From positions 1,426,001-1,490,000 of the forward strand of contig NZ_LT907842.1 of assembly GCF_900215245.1 (NCBI RefSeq): a stretch of 64,000 bases of DNA. Reading direction: 5' to 3'. A model generated the notes under the pieces. The model was not told the origin of the DNA and did no database searches. It worked only from the letters and a program-made list of their open reading frames with translations. A program made the position numbers and the translations under genes. Positions 40,020-56,614 of this stretch are shown piece after piece. Position 1 is the stretch's first letter, and each line of letters opens with the position of its first letter. This stretch comes from Pseudomonas fluorescens. Its GTDB lineage: Bacteria; Pseudomonadota; Gammaproteobacteria; Pseudomonadales; Pseudomonadaceae.

Positions 40020-40352
40020 TTACTTGTCAGCAACCTTGACAGTGATATGGCAAGACCGCTTGACGATGCGATCAGCACGGCCTTTGGCACGTGGCATGAT
40101 GCGCTTCAGCGAACGCCCTTCGTTGACGAAAACGGTGCTGACCTTCAGGTCATCAACGTCTGCGCCTTCGTTATGCTCGGCGTTGGCTACGGCCGACTCC
40201 AGCACTTTCTTCATGATCTCGGCGGCTTTCTTACTGCTGAAAGCCAACAGGTTGAGCGCTTCGCCCACCTTCTTCCCGCGGATCTGGTCGGCGACCAAGC
40301 GGGCTTTCTGGGCGGAGATTCGAGCGCCCGACAACTTAGCGGCTACTTCCAT
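40020..40352 (-). CDS. rplV: 50S ribosomal protein L22
   Basis: 110 residues, [20 protein letters not shown] at the start. The extended loop that lines the peptide tunnel follows [20 protein letters not shown] and ends [20 protein letters not shown]. No deletion of the macrolide-resistance loop is visible. It lies 11 bases after rpsS. Confidence 0.98.
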
Positions 40353-40363
40353 TTCCTAACCCC

Positions 40364-40639
40364 TTAACGCTTGGCTTTCTTGTCTGCCACGTGCCCACGA
40401 TATGTGCGGGTAACGGCAAACTCGCCCAGTTTGTGGCCGACCATGTCTTCGTTAACGAGAACTGGGACGTGTTGACGACCGTTGTGTACTGCGATGGTCA
40501 AACCGACCATTTGTGGCAGGATCATAGAACGGCGCGACCAGGTCTTAACTGGTTTGCGATCGTTCTTTTCCGCCGCCACTTCGATCTTCTTCAGTAGGTG
40601 AAGATCAATAAAAGGACCTTTTTTCAGAGAACGTGGCAC
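40364..40639 (-). CDS. rpsS: 30S ribosomal protein S19
   Basis: 91 residues, [20 protein letters not shown] at the start and [18 protein letters not shown] at the end. It binds S13 in the head of the small subunit. The stretch [20 protein letters not shown] is the family signature. It is 16 bases after rplB. Confidence 0.98.
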   Translation of the reverse strand: MPRSLKKGPFIDLHLLKKIEVAAEKNDRKPVKTWSRRSMILPQMVGLTIAVHNGRQHVPVLVNEDMVGHKLGEFAVTRTYRGHVADKKAKR

Positions 40640-40655
40640 TGTCGTATCCCTCTAT

Positions 40656-41480
40656 TTACTTGCGACGACGGACGATCATTTTGTCGGTACGCTTATTACC
40701 ACGAGTCTTCGCGCCCTTAGTCGGGAAGCCCCATGGCGATACCGGATGACGACCACCAGAGGTACGACCTTCACCACCACCGTGTGGGTGGTCAACCGGG
40801 TTCATGGCAACACCACGAACGGTTGGGCGAACGCCACGCCAGCGTTTGGCACCAGCTTTACCCAGCGAACGCAGGCTGTGCTCGGAGTTCGAGACTTCAC
40901 CCAGGGTCGCGCGGCATTCAGCCAGCACTTTACGCATCTCACCAGAACGCAGACGCAGGGTCACGTAGACACCTTCACGAGCGATCAGCTGAGCCGAAGC
41001 ACCAGCGGAACGAGCGATTTGCGCGCCTTTACCTGGCTTCAATTCGATGCCGTGTACGGTGCTACCAACTGGAATGTTACGCAGTTGCAGAGCGTTGCCC
41101 GGCTTGATCGGTGCCAGAGCACCTGCGATCAGCTGGTCACCAGCACTCACGCCTTTAGGGGCGATGATGTAGCGACGCTCGCCATCTGCGTACAGCAGCA
41201 GAGCGATGTGAGCAGTACGGTTTGGATCGTATTCGATACGCTCGACAGTGGCAGCGATGCCATCTTTGTCGTTGCGACGGAAGTCGACCAGACGATAATG
41301 CTGCTTATGGCCACCACCGATGTGACGAGTGGTAATACGACCATTGTTGTTACGACCACCAGTCTTCGATTTCTTCTCGAGCAGCGGTGCGTGAGGAGCG
41401 CCTTTATGCAGCTCCTGGTTGACCACCTTGACCACAAAACGGCGGCCAGGGGAAGTCGGTTTGCATTTAACGATTGCCAT
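40656..41480 (-). CDS. rplB: 50S ribosomal protein L2
   Basis: 274 residues, [20 protein letters not shown] at the start. The C-terminal [20 protein letters not shown] carries the conserved histidine near the peptidyl-transferase centre. L2 links the subunits and is needed for peptide-bond formation. It is 14 bases from rplW and 16 bases from rpsS. Confidence 0.98.
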   Translation of the reverse strand: MAIVKCKPTSPGRRFVVKVVNQELHKGAPHAPLLEKKSKTGGRNNNGRITTRHIGGGHKQHYRLVDFRRNDKDGIAATVERIEYDPNRTAHIALLLYADGERRYIIAPKGVSAGDQLIAGALAPIKPGNALQLRNIPVGSTVHGIELKPGKGAQIARSAGASAQLIAREGVYVTLRLRSGEMRKVLAECRATLGEVSNSEHSLRSLGKAGAKRWRGVRPTVRGVAMNPVDHPHGGGEGRTSGGRHPVSPWGFPTKGAKTRGNKRTDKMIVRRRK

Positions 41481-41494
41481 GATGCACCCCTTCC

Positions 41495-41794
41495 TTACTC
41501 AGCACTGCTGCTGAAATCGAGATCTTGGCCTGGCTGAAGGGAGATAACTGCCTTCTTCCAGTCATTACGCTTGCCCAGACCGCGAGCAGTGCGCTTGCTC
41601 TTACCCAGAACATTCAGGGTAGTAACACGCTCAACTTTCACGCTGAACAGGCTTTCGACGGCCTTCTTGATTTCCAGCTTGGTTGCGTCAGTTGCAACCT
41701 TGAAAACGAACTGGCCTTTCTTGTCAGCCAGAACCGTAGCCTTTTCGGAAACGTGCGGGCCAAGCAGAACTTTAAATACGCGTTCCTGGTTCAT
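41495..41794 (-). CDS. rplW: 50S ribosomal protein L23
   Basis: 99 residues, [20 protein letters not shown] at the start. It lies at the tunnel exit and is the docking site of trigger factor and SRP. Its ATG overlaps the end of rplD by four bases (ATGA), so the two are coupled. Confidence 0.98.
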
Positions 41795-42393
41795 CCCAGC
41801 AGCTCCTCGAATTTCTTCACGGCCGACACGGTGATCAACACCTTGTCGTATGCGATCAGACTAACTGGATCGGAACCTTGCACGTCACGTACATCAACGT
41901 GTGGCAGGTTGCGAGCAGCCAGGTACAGGTTCTGATCAACAGCTTCAGACACGATCAAAACATCGGTCAGGCTCATGTTGTTCAGTTTGCCCAGCAGATC
42001 TTTGGTTTTTGGACTTTCAACAGCGAAGTCCTGAACCACGACCAGGCGATCAGTACGCACGAGTTCAGCAAGGATGGAGCGCAGTGCTGCGCGATACATC
42101 TTCTTGTTGAGCTTCTGAGTGTGATCCTGTGGACGAGCTGCGAAAGTGGTACCGCCGCCACGCCAGATTGGGCTACGGATAGTACCGGCACGAGCACGGC
42201 CAGTACCTTTCTGACGCCAAGGGCGCTTACCGCCACCACGTACGTCGGAACGGGTCTTTTGCTGCTTGCTACCTTGACGGCCGCCGGCCATGTAGGCCAC
42301 GACTGCTTGGTGAACCAGCGTCTCGTTGAACTCGCCGCCAAACGTCAGTTCGGAAACTTCGATCGCTTGAGCGTCATTTACATTTAATTGCAT
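41791..42393 (-). CDS. rplD: 50S ribosomal protein L4
   Basis: 200 residues. The extended loop with [20 protein letters not shown] and [20 protein letters not shown] reaches into the exit tunnel. L4 autoregulates the S10 operon in E. coli; here only 62 bases lie between rpsJ and the promoter -10, so a classical long S10 leader is absent. Confidence 0.98.
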
Positions 42394-42405
42394 GTCAGCT
42401 TCCCC

Positions 42406-43041
42406 TTAACCGCGAGCCTTGGCCGCTGGACGTACAACCAGGTTGCCGCCAGTAGCGCCAGGAACAGCACCCTTGACCAACAACAGATTGCGTTCAGCGT
42501 CGACGCGCACTACTTCGAGGGACTGCACGGTCACGCGCTCAGCGCCCATATGACCGGACATTTTTTTGCCCTTGAATACACGACCAGGAGTCTGGCACTG
42601 GCCAATAGAGCCCGGGACGCGGTGGGAAACGGAGTTACCGTGAGTGTTGTCTTGGCCACGGAAATTCCAACGCTTGATCGTACCCTGGAAGCCTTTACCT
42701 TTGGACTGACCGGTTACATCAACCAGTTGACCAGCAGCGAAGATTTCAGCGTTGATCAGATCGCCAGCCTGGTAGTCGCCATCTTCAAGACGGAACTCCA
42801 TAACAGTGCGACCAGCTGCAACGTTTGCTTTAGCGAAGTGACCTGCTTGAGCAGCAGTCACGCGCGAAGCACGACGCTCGCCGACAGTGACTTGCACTGC
42901 ACGATAGCCATCGGTCTCTTCAGTTTTGAACTGGGTGACGCGATTCGGTTCGATCTCAATGACCGTGACCGGAATGGAGACACCTTCTTCGGTGAAAATA
43001 CGGGTCATACCGCATTTACGACCGACTACACCAATAGTCAT
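42406..43041 (-). CDS. rplC: 50S ribosomal protein L3
   Basis: 211 residues, [20 protein letters not shown] at the start, with [20 protein letters not shown] and [20 protein letters not shown]. It contacts the peptidyl-transferase centre and starts 50S assembly. The glutamine in GQCQTPG is the one methylated by PrmB in relatives. The start at 43041 follows the family; an upstream frame is not homologous. It is 81 bases from rpsJ. Confidence 0.98.
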   Translation of the reverse strand: MTIGVVGRKCGMTRIFTEEGVSIPVTVIEIEPNRVTQFKTEETDGYRAVQVTVGERRASRVTAAQAGHFAKANVAAGRTVMEFRLEDGDYQAGDLINAEIFAAGQLVDVTGQSKGKGFQGTIKRWNFRGQDNTHGNSVSHRVPGSIGQCQTPGRVFKGKKMSGHMGAERVTVQSLEVVRVDAERNLLLVKGAVPGATGGNLVVRPAAKARG

Positions 43042-43122
43042 GTTGTAAACCTCATGAGTGTACGGGGCTTTCACCCGCTATGGCCGCCCATTTCAGAGCG
43101 TTACACGACTAAGACCCAAGTC

Positions 43123-43434
43123 TTAGCCGAGGCTGATCTGTACTTCCACACCGGCCGCCAGATCAAGCTTCATAAGTGCATCAACGGTTTTATCCGTTGG
43201 CTGGACGATGTCCAGTACGCGCTTATGAGTACGGATCTCGTACTGGTCACGCGCGTCTTTGTTGACGTGCGGGGAGACCAGAACGGTGAACCGCTCTTTA
43301 CGGGTAGGCAGTGGAATTGGACCACGCACTTGTGCACCAGTACGTTTCGCGGTTTCCACGATTTCCTGGGTGGATTGGTCGATCAGGCGATGGTCAAAAG
43401 CCTTCAACCTGATACGGATTTGCTGATTTTGCAT
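43123..43434 (-). CDS. rpsJ: 30S ribosomal protein S10
   Basis: 103 residues, [20 protein letters not shown] at the start and [20 protein letters not shown] in the loop. It is also NusE, the transcription antitermination factor that links NusG to the ribosome. It is the first gene of the S10 operon, with a clear promoter 62 bases before it and an isolated tuf terminator beyond. Confidence 0.98.
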
Positions 43435-43496
43435 TGGATTTCAGACTCCGGCTGCTATTCCCAGCGAGCGCAATACGCCCGTTAAAAGGAGGCGCA

Positions 43497-43525
43497 ATTC
43501 TATAGACGGCCCAGATAGGTGTCAA
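43497..43525 (-). promoter_or_regulatory. Promoter of the S10 operon
   Basis: On the minus strand TTGACA (43520-43525), a perfect -35, lies 17 bases before TAGAAT (43497-43502), a five-of-six -10. It is 62 bases upstream of the rpsJ ATG and 12 bases after the tuf terminator, so the S10 operon starts its own message. Confidence 0.85.
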
Positions 43526-43531
43526 CCCAAT

Positions 43532-43562
43532 AAAAAAGGCCCCCGCTGAGCGGGGGCCTTTT
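43532..43562 (-). terminator. Terminator after tuf
   Basis: A perfect 9-bp stem GGCCCCCGC (43538-43546) with GCGGGGGCC (43550-43558), loop of three, and on the minus strand a T6 tract. It lies 31 bases after the tuf stop and separates the str unit from the S10 unit. Confidence 0.92.
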
Positions 43563-43593
43563 CAAAACATCAAGGCAATCTCAAAAGAGATAA

Positions 43594-44787
43594 TTACTCG
43601 ATGATTTTAGCTACAACGCCAGCACCAACGGTACGGCCGCCTTCGCGAATAGCGAAACGCAGACCGTCTTCCATTGCGATGGTTTTGATCAGGGTAACAA
43701 CCATTTTGATGTTGTCGCCTGGCATAACCATTTCAACGCCTTCCGGCAGCTCGCAGTTACCAGTCACGTCAGTAGTACGGAAGTAGAACTGTGGACGGTA
43801 GCCTTTGAAGAACGGAGTGTGACGACCGCCTTCTTCTTTGCTCAGTACGTAGACTTCAGCTTCGAACTTGGTGTGCGGCTTAACCGAACCTGGCTTAACC
43901 AGAACCTGGCCACGCTCAACGTCGTCACGCTTGGTACCACGCAGCAGAACGCCGCAGTTCTCGCCAGCACGACCTTCGTCGAGCAGCTTACGGAACATTT
44001 CAACACCGGTGCAGGTGGTGACGGTAGTGTCACGCAGACCAACGATTTCCAGTGGATCTTGAACCTTAACGATACCGCGCTCGATACGACCAGTCACAAC
44101 AGTACCGCGACCGGAGATCGAGAACACGTCTTCGATTGGCATCAGGAACGGCTTGTCGATAACACGAACTGGATCTGGGATGTAGCTGTCCAGAGTTTCA
44201 ACCAGTTTACGAACGGACGTGGTGCCCATTTCGTTGTCGTCTTTGCCTTCCAGAGCCATACGAGCAGAACCGATGATGATCGGAGTGTCGTCGCCTGGGA
44301 AGTCGTAAGTGCTCAGCAGATCGCGCACTTCCATCTCAACCAGTTCCAGCAGCTCAGCGTCGTCTACCAGGTCAGCCTTGTTCAGGTAAACCACGATGTA
44401 CGGAACGCCAACCTGACGGGACAGCAGGATGTGTTCACGGGTTTGTGGCATCGGACCATCAGCGGCCGAGCAAACCAGGATTGCGCCGTCCATCTGGGCA
44501 GCACCGGTGATCATGTTCTTCACATAGTCAGCGTGACCTGGGCAGTCAACGTGAGCGTAGTGACGGATCAGCGAGTTGTATTCAACGTGCGCGGTGTTGA
44601 TGGTGATACCACGAGCTTTTTCTTCTGGTGCGCTGTCGATTTTATCGAAATCAACGATTGCCGAACCGAATACTTCGGAGCAAACGCGAGTCAGAGCAGC
44701 AGTCAGAGTGGTTTTACCGTGGTCAACGTGACCGATGGTGCCAACGTTGACGTGCGGTAGGGAACGATCAAATTTTTCTTTAGCCAC
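43594..44787 (-). CDS. tuf: Elongation factor Tu
   Basis: 397 residues. The GTPase domain has [15 protein letters not shown] and NKAD; domains 2 and 3 complete the factor, ending [14 protein letters not shown]. It delivers aminoacyl-tRNA. The sequence ([20 protein letters not shown], then [12 protein letters not shown]) resembles the fluorescent-pseudomonad EF-Tu rather than that of P. aeruginosa. The alanine at the kirromycin site is unchanged. It is the last gene of the str operon. No second tuf is found in this window, although other pseudomonads have tufB between tRNA-Thr and tRNA-Trp. Confidence 0.98.
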   Translation of the reverse strand: MAKEKFDRSLPHVNVGTIGHVDHGKTTLTAALTRVCSEVFGSAIVDFDKIDSAPEEKARGITINTAHVEYNSLIRHYAHVDCPGHADYVKNMITGAAQMDGAILVCSAADGPMPQTREHILLSRQVGVPYIVVYLNKADLVDDAELLELVEMEVRDLLSTYDFPGDDTPIIIGSARMALEGKDDNEMGTTSVRKLVETLDSYIPDPVRVIDKPFLMPIEDVFSISGRGTVVTGRIERGIVKVQDPLEIVGLRDTTVTTCTGVEMFRKLLDEGRAGENCGVLLRGTKRDDVERGQVLVKPGSVKPHTKFEAEVYVLSKEEGGRHTPFFKGYRPQFYFRTTDVTGNCELPEGVEMVMPGDNIKMVVTLIKTIAMEDGLRFAIREGGRTVGAGVVAKIIE

Positions 44788-44817
44788 GACAATTAACTCC
44801 TTGCCTAAAGGACTGAA

Positions 44818-46923
44818 TCAGCCTTGTTTTTTGGATACAGTTTCAGCGATGTGCGCCGGAGCTGTGTTGTATTTTTTGAATTCCATAGAGTAGCTTGCGC
44901 GACCCTGAGACATGGAGCGAACGTCGGTCGCATAACCGAACATCTCACCCAACGGAACCTCGGCGCGAATCACTTTGCCGGAAACCGTGTCTTCCATGCC
45001 CAAGATCATGCCGCGACGACGGTTAAGGTCGCCCATGACATCACCCATATAGTCTTCAGGTGTAACAACTTCTACCGCCATGATTGGCTCAAGCAACTCA
45101 CCACCGCCCTTTTGGGCCAGTTGCTTGGTTGCCATGGAAGCAGCCACCTTAAACGCCATCTCGTTGGAGTCGACGTCGTGGTAAGAACCGTCAAAAACGG
45201 TTGCTTTCAGGCCGATCAGCGGATAGCCGGCAACAACACCGTTCTTCATCTGCTCTTCGATACCCTTCTGGATAGCAGGGATGTATTCCTTAGGAACAAC
45301 ACCACCCACTACTTCGTTCACGAATTGCAGACCTTCCTGACCTTCGTCAGCAGGAGCAAAACGGATCCAGCAGTGACCGAACTGACCACGACCGCCGGAC
45401 TGACGAACGAACTTGCCTTCGATTTCACAGTTCTTCGTGATGCGCTCACGATAGGAAACCTGAGGCTTACCGATGTTGGCTTCGACGTTGAACTCACGGC
45501 GCATCCGGTCAACCAGGATGTCCAGGTGCAGCTCGCCCATGCCAGAGATGATCGTTTGACCAGTCTCTTCATCAGTCTTAACGCGGAAAGATGGATCTTC
45601 CTGAGCAAGTTTGCCCAGAGCGATACCCATTTTTTCCTGGTCATCCTTGGTCTTAGGCTCTACGGCAACCGAAATAACCGGCTCCGGGAAGTCCATGCGA
45701 ACCAGGATGATTGGCTTAGCAGCGTCGCACAAAGTCTCACCAGTGGTGACGTCCTTCATGCCGATCAGGGCCGCGATGTCACCAGCGCGTACTTCCTTGA
45801 TCTCTTCACGGGCGTTTGCGTGCATTTGCACCATACGACCCACGCGCTCTTTCTTACCTTTAACCGAGTTGATCACGCCGTCGCCGGATGCCAACACGCC
45901 CGAGTAAACGCGGACGAAAGTCAAGGTACCCACGAATGGGTCGGTAGCGATCTTGAACGCCAGGGCCGAGAACGGCTCGCTGTCGTCTGCATGACGCTCC
46001 ATTTCCTCTTCCTCGTTATCAGGGTTGGTACCCTTGATAGCAGGAATGTCGGTTGGAGCAGGCAGGTAGTCGATCACAGCATCGAGAACCAGGGGAACAC
46101 CCTTGTTCTTGAACGAGGAACCGCAAACAGCCAAGACGATCTCACCAGCGATAGTACGCTGACGCAGAGCGGCCTTGATTTCCACGTTGGTGAGTTCTTC
46201 ACCTTCGAGGTACTTGTTCATCAGCTCTTCGCTGGCTTCGGCAGCAGCCTCAACCATGTTGTTGCGCCATTCGTCAGCCAGTTCCTGCAGTTCAGCAGGG
46301 ATAGGCTTACGAACAGGAACCATACCTTTGTCGGAATCATTCCAGTAGACCGCTTCCATGTTGATCAGATCGATCTGACCCTGGAAGTTGTCTTCGGAAC
46401 CGATAGCCAATTGGATTGGCACCGGAGTGTGACCCAGACGCTGCTTGATCTGACCGATCACGCGCAGGAAGTTGGCACCAGCACGGTCCATCTTGTTTAC
46501 GTAAACAAGACGTGGAACGCCGTATTTGTTGGCTTGACGCCATACGGTTTCCGACTGAGGCTCAACACCCGAAGTACCGCAGAACACAACGACAGCGCCG
46601 TCGAGTACGCGCAGGGAACGTTCAACTTCAATGGTGAAGTCTACGTGGCCCGGGGTATCGATTACGTTGAAGCGATGCTCGTCTTTGTACTGCTTCTCGG
46701 AACCTTTCCAGAAGGCGGTAATAGCAGCAGAAGTAATGGTAATACCACGCTCCTGCTCCTGAACCATCCAGTCTGTGGTCGCGGCGCCATCATGCACCTC
46801 GCCCATTTTGTGACTTTTGCCGGTGTAAAACAGTACGCGCTCGGTGGTGGTGGTTTTACCAGCATCCACGTGAGCAACGATACCGATGTTACGGTAGCGG
46901 CTAATCGGAGTAGTACGAGCCAT
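44818..46923 (-). CDS. fusA: Elongation factor G
   Basis: 701 residues. The G domain has [26 protein letters not shown] and NKMDRAGA. Domains II-V follow, with the tip of domain IV at [19 protein letters not shown] and the usual C terminus. It catalyses translocation on the ribosome. It is 30 bases after rpsG and 30 before tuf in the str operon. The switch regions and domain III look wild type, with no hint of fusidic-acid resistance changes. Confidence 0.98.
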   Translation of the reverse strand: MARTTPISRYRNIGIVAHVDAGKTTTTERVLFYTGKSHKMGEVHDGAATTDWMVQEQERGITITSAAITAFWKGSEKQYKDEHRFNVIDTPGHVDFTIEVERSLRVLDGAVVVFCGTSGVEPQSETVWRQANKYGVPRLVYVNKMDRAGANFLRVIGQIKQRLGHTPVPIQLAIGSEDNFQGQIDLINMEAVYWNDSDKGMVPVRKPIPAELQELADEWRNNMVEAAAEASEELMNKYLEGEELTNVEIKAALRQRTIAGEIVLAVCGSSFKNKGVPLVLDAVIDYLPAPTDIPAIKGTNPDNEEEEMERHADDSEPFSALAFKIATDPFVGTLTFVRVYSGVLASGDGVINSVKGKKERVGRMVQMHANAREEIKEVRAGDIAALIGMKDVTTGETLCDAAKPIILVRMDFPEPVISVAVEPKTKDDQEKMGIALGKLAQEDPSFRVKTDEETGQTIISGMGELHLDILVDRMRREFNVEANIGKPQVSYRERITKNCEIEGKFVRQSGGRGQFGHCWIRFAPADEGQEGLQFVNEVVGGVVPKEYIPAIQKGIEEQMKNGVVAGYPLIGLKATVFDGSYHDVDSNEMAFKVAASMATKQLAQKGGGELLEPIMAVEVVTPEDYMGDVMGDLNRRRGMILGMEDTVSGKVIRAEVPLGEMFGYATDVRSMSQGRASYSMEFKKYNTAPAHIAETVSKKQG

Positions 46924-46953
46924 AAAGCCCTCGCAAAATTAGTGAAGCTAAGA

Positions 46954-47445
<492 letters not shown>

Positions 47446-47464
47446 TCAGGTTCGCTCGGAATCA

Positions 47465-47479
47465 GTGCCCTTTCGGGAC
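47465..47479 (-). promoter_or_regulatory. GNRA-capped hairpin in the rpsL-rpsG gap
   Basis: On the minus strand GTCCC-GAAA-GGGCAC folds as a short stem with one bulge and a GAAA tetraloop, in the 118-base rpsL-rpsG spacer. In E. coli S7 binds the same intercistronic region to repress translation. The match in position is clear, but the sequence has not been compared. Confidence 0.35.
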
Positions 47480-47542
47480 GCCTCCGACCTTACTCTTATC
47501 GACTCAGAAAATAAGATGATTCAGTTTTACAAAAAGCCGCTA

Positions 47543-47914
47543 CTACTTAGGCTTCTTGGTACCGTACTTCGAACGACCCTGGTTACGACCTTTAACGCCG
47601 GAAGTATCCAAGGAGCCGCGTACGGTGTGGTAACGAACACCTGGCAAGTCTTTTACACGACCGCCGCGGATCAGTACCACGCTGTGCTCTTGCAGGTTGT
47701 GGCCTTCACCGCCGATGTACGAGGAAACCTCGAAACCGTTGGTCAGACGCACACGGCATACTTTACGCAGTGCCGAGTTAGGTTTTTTCGGCGTAGTGGT
47801 ATACACGCGAGTGCATACGCCACGACGTTGCGGGCAGTTCTGCAGCGCAGGCACGTCGGATTTCTCGACGATACGCTTACGCGGCTGACGTACCAGCTGG
47901 TTGATAGTTGCCAT
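47543..47914 (-). CDS. rpsL: 30S ribosomal protein S12
   Basis: 123 residues. The loop [20 protein letters not shown] carries the streptomycin-determining lysine, which is wild type, and so is the second site ([14 protein letters not shown]). It is in the decoding centre. It is the first gene of the str operon, with a sigma70 promoter 92-120 bases before the ATG. Confidence 0.98.
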   Translation of the reverse strand: MATINQLVRQPRKRIVEKSDVPALQNCPQRRGVCTRVYTTTPKKPNSALRKVCRVRLTNGFEVSSYIGGEGHNLQEHSVVLIRGGRVKDLPGVRYHTVRGSLDTSGVKGRNQGRSKYGTKKPK

Positions 47915-48005
47915 CTACTAGCTCCACTGTTGTCTTGCGACGCTATTGTCTTGCAAGAAAAGCAAAATGGCAGGAACGAATTCCCGCCAAATTTAGGGGT
48001 ACAAG

Positions 48006-48034
48006 AGTCTAAAGAGGATCTTGCCCCCAGTCAA
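48006..48034 (-). promoter_or_regulatory. Promoter of the str operon (before rpsL)
   Basis: On the minus strand TTGACT (48029-48034) is followed after 17 bases by TAGACT (48006-48011), about 92 bases before the rpsL ATG. The five-of-six -35, exact spacing and position make it the likely start of the rpsL-rpsG-fusA-tuf message. A 12-bp palindrome GGCAAATTTGCC lies upstream at 48069-48080. Confidence 0.75.
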
Positions 48035-48131
48035 GGCAAGGCCCCGACCTCCCCTCTCATCGAACCGGGGCAAATTTGCCTCGATCCGACGAATGGGGGC
48101 TGCCAGGGCCCAGACTTATTTATCGCAGAAC

Positions 48132-51100
48132 TCAGTTACCGCTTGAGTTCAGCGCTTCGGTCAGTGCAGCTTCCACTTCACTGGCGCTTACGCGCAGCGG
48201 CTTGTCAGCATCACGGCGGCGCTTGCGCTCGCTGTGGTAAGCCAAACCGGTACCAGCCGGGATCAGACGACCCACGACCACGTTTTCTTTCAGGCCGCGC
48301 AGGTAATCGCGCTTGCCGGTTACCGCTGCTTCGGTCAGTACGCGAGTGGTCTCCTGGAAGGAGGCCGCCGAGATGAACGACTCAGTGGACAACGACGCCT
48401 TGGTGATACCCAGCAACACACGAGTGAACTTGGAGACAAATTTGTCATCCGCGCTCAGACGTTCGTTTTCTACCAGTACGTGAGTCAGTTCCATCTGGTC
48501 GCCCTTGATGAAACTGGAATCGCCGGATTCAGCGATTTCAACTTTACGCAGCATCTGACGCAGGATGGTCTCGATGTGCTTATCGTTGATCTTCACGCCT
48601 TGCAGACGGTAAACGTCCTGGATCTCGTTAACGATGTACTTGGCCAGCGCACTCACACCCAGCAGACGCAGGATGTCGTGTGGATCGCTCGGACCGTCAG
48701 AGATAACTTCGCCGCGATTTACCTGTTCGCCTTCGAAGACGTTCAGGTGGCGCCACTTCGGAATCAGCTCTTCGTACGGATCGCTACCGTCGTTCGGGGT
48801 AATGACCAGACGGCGCTTGCCTTTGGTTTCTTTACCGAACGCGATGGTGCCGCTGACTTCAGCCAGAATCGACGCTTCTTTCGGACGACGAGCTTCGAAC
48901 AAGTCGGCAACACGCGGCAGACCACCGGTGATGTCGCGGGTCTTCGAAGTTTCTTGCGGGATACGAGCGATAACATCACCGATCGCGATCTTCGCACCAT
49001 CCGCTACACCGACCAGGGCGTTGGCTGGCAGGAAGTACTGAGCGATTACGTCAGTGCCTGGCAGCAACAAGTCCTTGCCGTTGTCATCGACCATCTTAAC
49101 GGCAGGACGGATGTCTTTACCGGCAGCTGGACGATCTTTCGCGTCGAGTACTTCAATGTTGGTCATACCGGTCAATTCGTCAGTCTGACGCTTGATCGTG
49201 ATGCCTTCTTCCATGCCCACGTAGGTCACGGTACCTTTCATTTCAGTAACGATTGGGTGAGTGTGCGGATCCCACTTGGCCACGATTGCGCCAGCGTCGA
49301 CCTTGTCACCCTCTTTAACCGAAATCACAGCACCGTACGGCAGCTTGTAACGCTCACGCTCACGACCGTAGTCGTCAGCGATTGCCAGCTCACCGGAACG
49401 GGACACAGCAACCAGGCAACCATCCACTCGCTCAACGTGCTTCAGGTTGTGCAGACGGACGGTACCGCCATTCTTCACCTGAACGCTGTCAGCTGCGGAG
49501 GTCCGGCTTGCCGCACCACCAATGTGGAACGTACGCATGGTCAGCTGGGTACCCGGCTCACCGATGGACTGGGCAGCGATAACGCCAACCGCTTCACCGA
49601 TGTTCACCTGGTGACCACGAGCCAAGTCACGGCCGTAGCACTTGGCGCAAATGCCATAGCGGGTTTCGCAGCTGATCGGCGAGCGAACAATCACTTCGTC
49701 GATGCTGTTGAGTTCGATGAACTCGACCCACTTCTCGTCTACCAGCGTGCCGGCAGGAACGATAATTTCCTCAGTGCCTGGTTTGAATACGTCGCGGGCG
49801 ATTACTCGACCCAGTACGCGCTCACCCAGTGGCTCTACAACGTCGCCGCCTTCGATGTGAGGAGTCATCAGCAGACCGTGTTCGGTGCCGCAGTCGACTT
49901 CAGTCACAACCAAGTCTTGCGCAACGTCTACCAGACGACGAGTCAGGTAACCGGAGTTAGCGGTTTTCAACGCGGTATCCGCAAGACCCTTACGAGCACC
50001 GTGAGTGGAGATGAAGTACTGAAGTACGCTCAAACCTTCACGGAAGTTCGCAGTAATCGGCGTTTCGATGATGGAACCGTCCGGCTTGGCCATCAGGCCA
50101 CGCATACCGGCGAGCTGACGGATCTGCGCAGCAGAACCCCGTGCGCCCGAGTCGGCCATCATGTACATCGAGTTGAACGACTCTTGATCGACTTCTACGC
50201 CGTGACGGTCGATAACCTTCTCTTTCGAGAGGTTAGCCATCATCGCCTTCGACACTTCGTCGTTGGCCTTGGACCAAAGGTCGATCACTTTGTTGTACTT
50301 CTCGCCCTGGGTTACCAGGCCGGAGGCGTACTGGCTCTCGATTTCTTTCACTTCATCGGTAGCAGCACCGATGATCTGAGCTTTTTCATCCGGGATAACG
50401 AAGTCGTTAACACCGATGGAAACGCCAGAAATGGTCGAGTAAGCAAAACCGGTGTACATCAACTGGTCAGCGAAGATCACGGTCTCTTTCAAACCAACCA
50501 CGCGGTAGCACTGGTTGATCAGCTTGGAGATCGCCTTTTTCTTCATCGGCAGGTTGACGACATCGTACGACAGACCTTTTGGCACAACTTGATACAGCAG
50601 CGCACGGCCGACAGTGGTGTCGACGATGCGGGTACCGGTCACGCTGCCGCCGTCACGGTCGTTGACGGTTTCGTTGATCCGCACTTTGACCTTGGCATGC
50701 AGTGCGGCTTCGCCGGCACGGAACACACGGTCAACTTCTTGCAGGTCAGCGAACACACGACCTTCGCCCTTGGCGTTGATCGCTTCACGAGTCATGTAGT
50801 ACAGACCCAATACAACGTCCTGCGACGGAACGATGATTGGCTCACCGTTGGCTGGCGACAGAATGTTGTTGGTCGACATCATCAACGCACGCGCTTCCAA
50901 CTGGGCTTCCAGTGTCAGCGGTACGTGCACGGCCATTTGGTCGCCGTCGAAGTCGGCGTTGTACGCAGCACAGACCAGAGGGTGCAGCTGGATAGCCTTA
51001 CCTTCGATCAGTACCGGTTCAAACGCCTGGATGCCCAGACGGTGAAGGGTCGGTGCACGGTTGAGGAGAACCGGGTGTTCGCGAATCACTTCAGCGAGAA

Positions 51101-52331
51101 CGTCCCAAACCTCTGGCAGTTCGCGCTCGACCATTTTCTTGGCCGCTTTGATGGTGGTCGCGAGACCGCGCATTTCCAGCTTGCCGAAGATGAACGGCTT
51201 GAACAGCTCAAGCGCCATTTTCTTAGGCAGACCGCACTGGTGCAGACGCAGGGTCGGGCCTACGGTAATTACCGAACGACCGGAGTAGTCAACACGCTTA
51301 CCGAGCAAGTTCTGACGGAAACGACCTTGCTTACCCTTGATCATGTCAGCCAAGGATTTCAGAGGACGCTTGTTCGAACCGGTGATAGCGCGGCCACGAC
51401 GACCGTTGTCGAGCAAGGCATCGACAGCTTCTTGCAACATACGCTTTTCGTTGCGCACGATGATGTCCGGAGCGGACAGATCGAGCAAACGCTTCAAGCG
51501 GTTGTTACGGTTGATCACGCGACGGTACAGGTCGTTGAGGTCGGAAGTCGCGAAGCGACCGCCATCCAACGGTACCAGCGGACGCAGATCTGGCGGCAGA
51601 ACCGGCAGAACGGTCAGCACCATCCACTCTGGCAAGTTGCCGGAACCCTGGAAGGCCTCCATCAACTTCAGACGCTTGGACAGCTTCTTGATCTTGGTTT
51701 CGGAGTTGGTTTGCGGAATTTCTTCACGCAGACGGCCAATCTCGTGTTCCAGGTCGATAGCGTGCAGCAGTTCACGGACAGCTTCGGCACCCATGCGGGC
51801 ATCGAAATCGTCGCCGAACTCTTCCAGCGCTTCGAAGTACTGCTCGTCGTTCAGCAGCTGACCTTTCTCAAGGGTGGTCATGCCTGGATCGATAACGACA
51901 TAGCTCTCGAAGTAGAGAACGCGTTCGATATCACGCAGGGTCATGTCCATCAGCAAGCCGATACGGGACGGCAGCGATTTCAGGAACCAGATGTGGGCAA
52001 CCGGCGAAGCCAGTTCGATGTGCGCCATGCGCTCACGACGAACTTTAGCCAGTGCAACTTCAACGCCGCACTTCTCGCAGATCACACCGCGGTGCTTCAA
52101 GCGCTTGTACTTACCGCACAGGCACTCGTAATCCTTAACCGGGCCAAAGATCTTGGCGCAGAACAGGCCGTCACGCTCAGGTTTGAACGTACGGTAGTTG
52201 ATGGTTTCCGGCTTTTTAACTTCACCGAACGACCACGAACGGATCATCTCAGGCGATGCCAGTCCAATACGGATGGCGTCGAACTCTTCGACTTGACCCT
52301 GGTTTTTCAGCAAATTCAGTAGGTCTTTCAA
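48132..52331 (-). CDS. rpoC: RNA polymerase subunit beta'
   Basis: 1399 residues. Zinc ligands near the N terminus ([20 protein letters not shown]), the catalytic [15 protein letters not shown] around residue 460, the bridge/trigger region, and a second zinc cluster ([15 protein letters not shown]). The start codon is TTG, with AGGAGGAAAGG before it; the N terminus [20 protein letters not shown] is homologous, so the start is secure. It follows rpoB by 64 bases that include a long hairpin. The 217-base gap after it has no clear Rho-independent terminator. Confidence 0.98.
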   Translation of the reverse strand: MKDLLNLLKNQGQVEEFDAIRIGLASPEMIRSWSFGEVKKPETINYRTFKPERDGLFCAKIFGPVKDYECLCGKYKRLKHRGVICEKCGVEVALAKVRRERMAHIELASPVAHIWFLKSLPSRIGLLMDMTLRDIERVLYFESYVVIDPGMTTLEKGQLLNDEQYFEALEEFGDDFDARMGAEAVRELLHAIDLEHEIGRLREEIPQTNSETKIKKLSKRLKLMEAFQGSGNLPEWMVLTVLPVLPPDLRPLVPLDGGRFATSDLNDLYRRVINRNNRLKRLLDLSAPDIIVRNEKRMLQEAVDALLDNGRRGRAITGSNKRPLKSLADMIKGKQGRFRQNLLGKRVDYSGRSVITVGPTLRLHQCGLPKKMALELFKPFIFGKLEMRGLATTIKAAKKMVERELPEVWDVLAEVIREHPVLLNRAPTLHRLGIQAFEPVLIEGKAIQLHPLVCAAYNADFDGDQMAVHVPLTLEAQLEARALMMSTNNILSPANGEPIIVPSQDVVLGLYYMTREAINAKGEGRVFADLQEVDRVFRAGEAALHAKVKVRINETVNDRDGGSVTGTRIVDTTVGRALLYQVVPKGLSYDVVNLPMKKKAISKLINQCYRVVGLKETVIFADQLMYTGFAYSTISGVSIGVNDFVIPDEKAQIIGAATDEVKEIESQYASGLVTQGEKYNKVIDLWSKANDEVSKAMMANLSKEKVIDRHGVEVDQESFNSMYMMADSGARGSAAQIRQLAGMRGLMAKPDGSIIETPITANFREGLSVLQYFISTHGARKGLADTALKTANSGYLTRRLVDVAQDLVVTEVDCGTEHGLLMTPHIEGGDVVEPLGERVLGRVIARDVFKPGTEEIIVPAGTLVDEKWVEFIELNSIDEVIVRSPISCETRYGICAKCYGRDLARGHQVNIGEAVGVIAAQSIGEPGTQLTMRTFHIGGAASRTSAADSVQVKNGGTVRLHNLKHVERVDGCLVAVSRSGELAIADDYGRERERYKLPYGAVISVKEGDKVDAGAIVAKWDPHTHPIVTEMKGTVTYVGMEEGITIKRQTDELTGMTNIEVLDAKDRPAAGKDIRPAVKMVDDNGKDLLLPGTDVIAQYFLPANALVGVADGAKIAIGDVIARIPQETSKTRDITGGLPRVADLFEARRPKEASILAEVSGTIAFGKETKGKRRLVITPNDGSDPYEELIPKWRHLNVFEGEQVNRGEVISDGPSDPHDILRLLGVSALAKYIVNEIQDVYRLQGVKINDKHIETILRQMLRKVEIAESGDSSFIKGDQMELTHVLVENERLSADDKFVSKFTRVLLGITKASLSTESFISAASFQETTRVLTEAAVTGKRDYLRGLKENVVVGRLIPAGTGLAYHSERKRRRDADKPLRVSASEVEAALTEALNSSGN

Positions 52332-52353
52332 GGCCTTTCCTCCTGGCGGAGCA

Positions 52354-52380
52354 GAGAGCGGGCTAAACAGCCCCGCTCTC
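52354..52380 (-). promoter_or_regulatory. Hairpin between rpoB and rpoC
   Basis: GAGAGCGGGCT (52354-52364) pairs with AGCC-C-CGCTCTC (52369-52380) with a single bulge, in the 64-base spacer. On the minus strand no T tract follows, so it is not a terminator. It may be a processing or message-stability element, or affect rpoC translation, since the rpoC ribosome site lies just after it. Confidence 0.45.
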
Positions 52381-52395
52381 GATTCGCGTCACGTG

Positions 52396-56469
<4,074 letters not shown>

Positions 56470-56614
56470 CAGCGTTCCCCAGCTTGGTCACCTGCTTGTT
56501 TGGCCCCTCCCGACGGGAGCAGCCAGAAAATCTCGCAAACCCCATGGTTTGCACCACCGCATCGGGTGGCTACAGCGCGTTAATGGCGGCGACCGAGTCG
56601 ACAGCCAAGAACGG

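Noticed and set aside
48234..52322. A very long open frame on the plus strand, opposite rpoC
   Set aside because: It lies in register with rpoC, where plus-strand stops need the rare sense codons TTA, CTA and TCA. A highly expressed gene avoids these, so the open frame is a codon-bias shadow. There is no ribosome site or protein-like composition.
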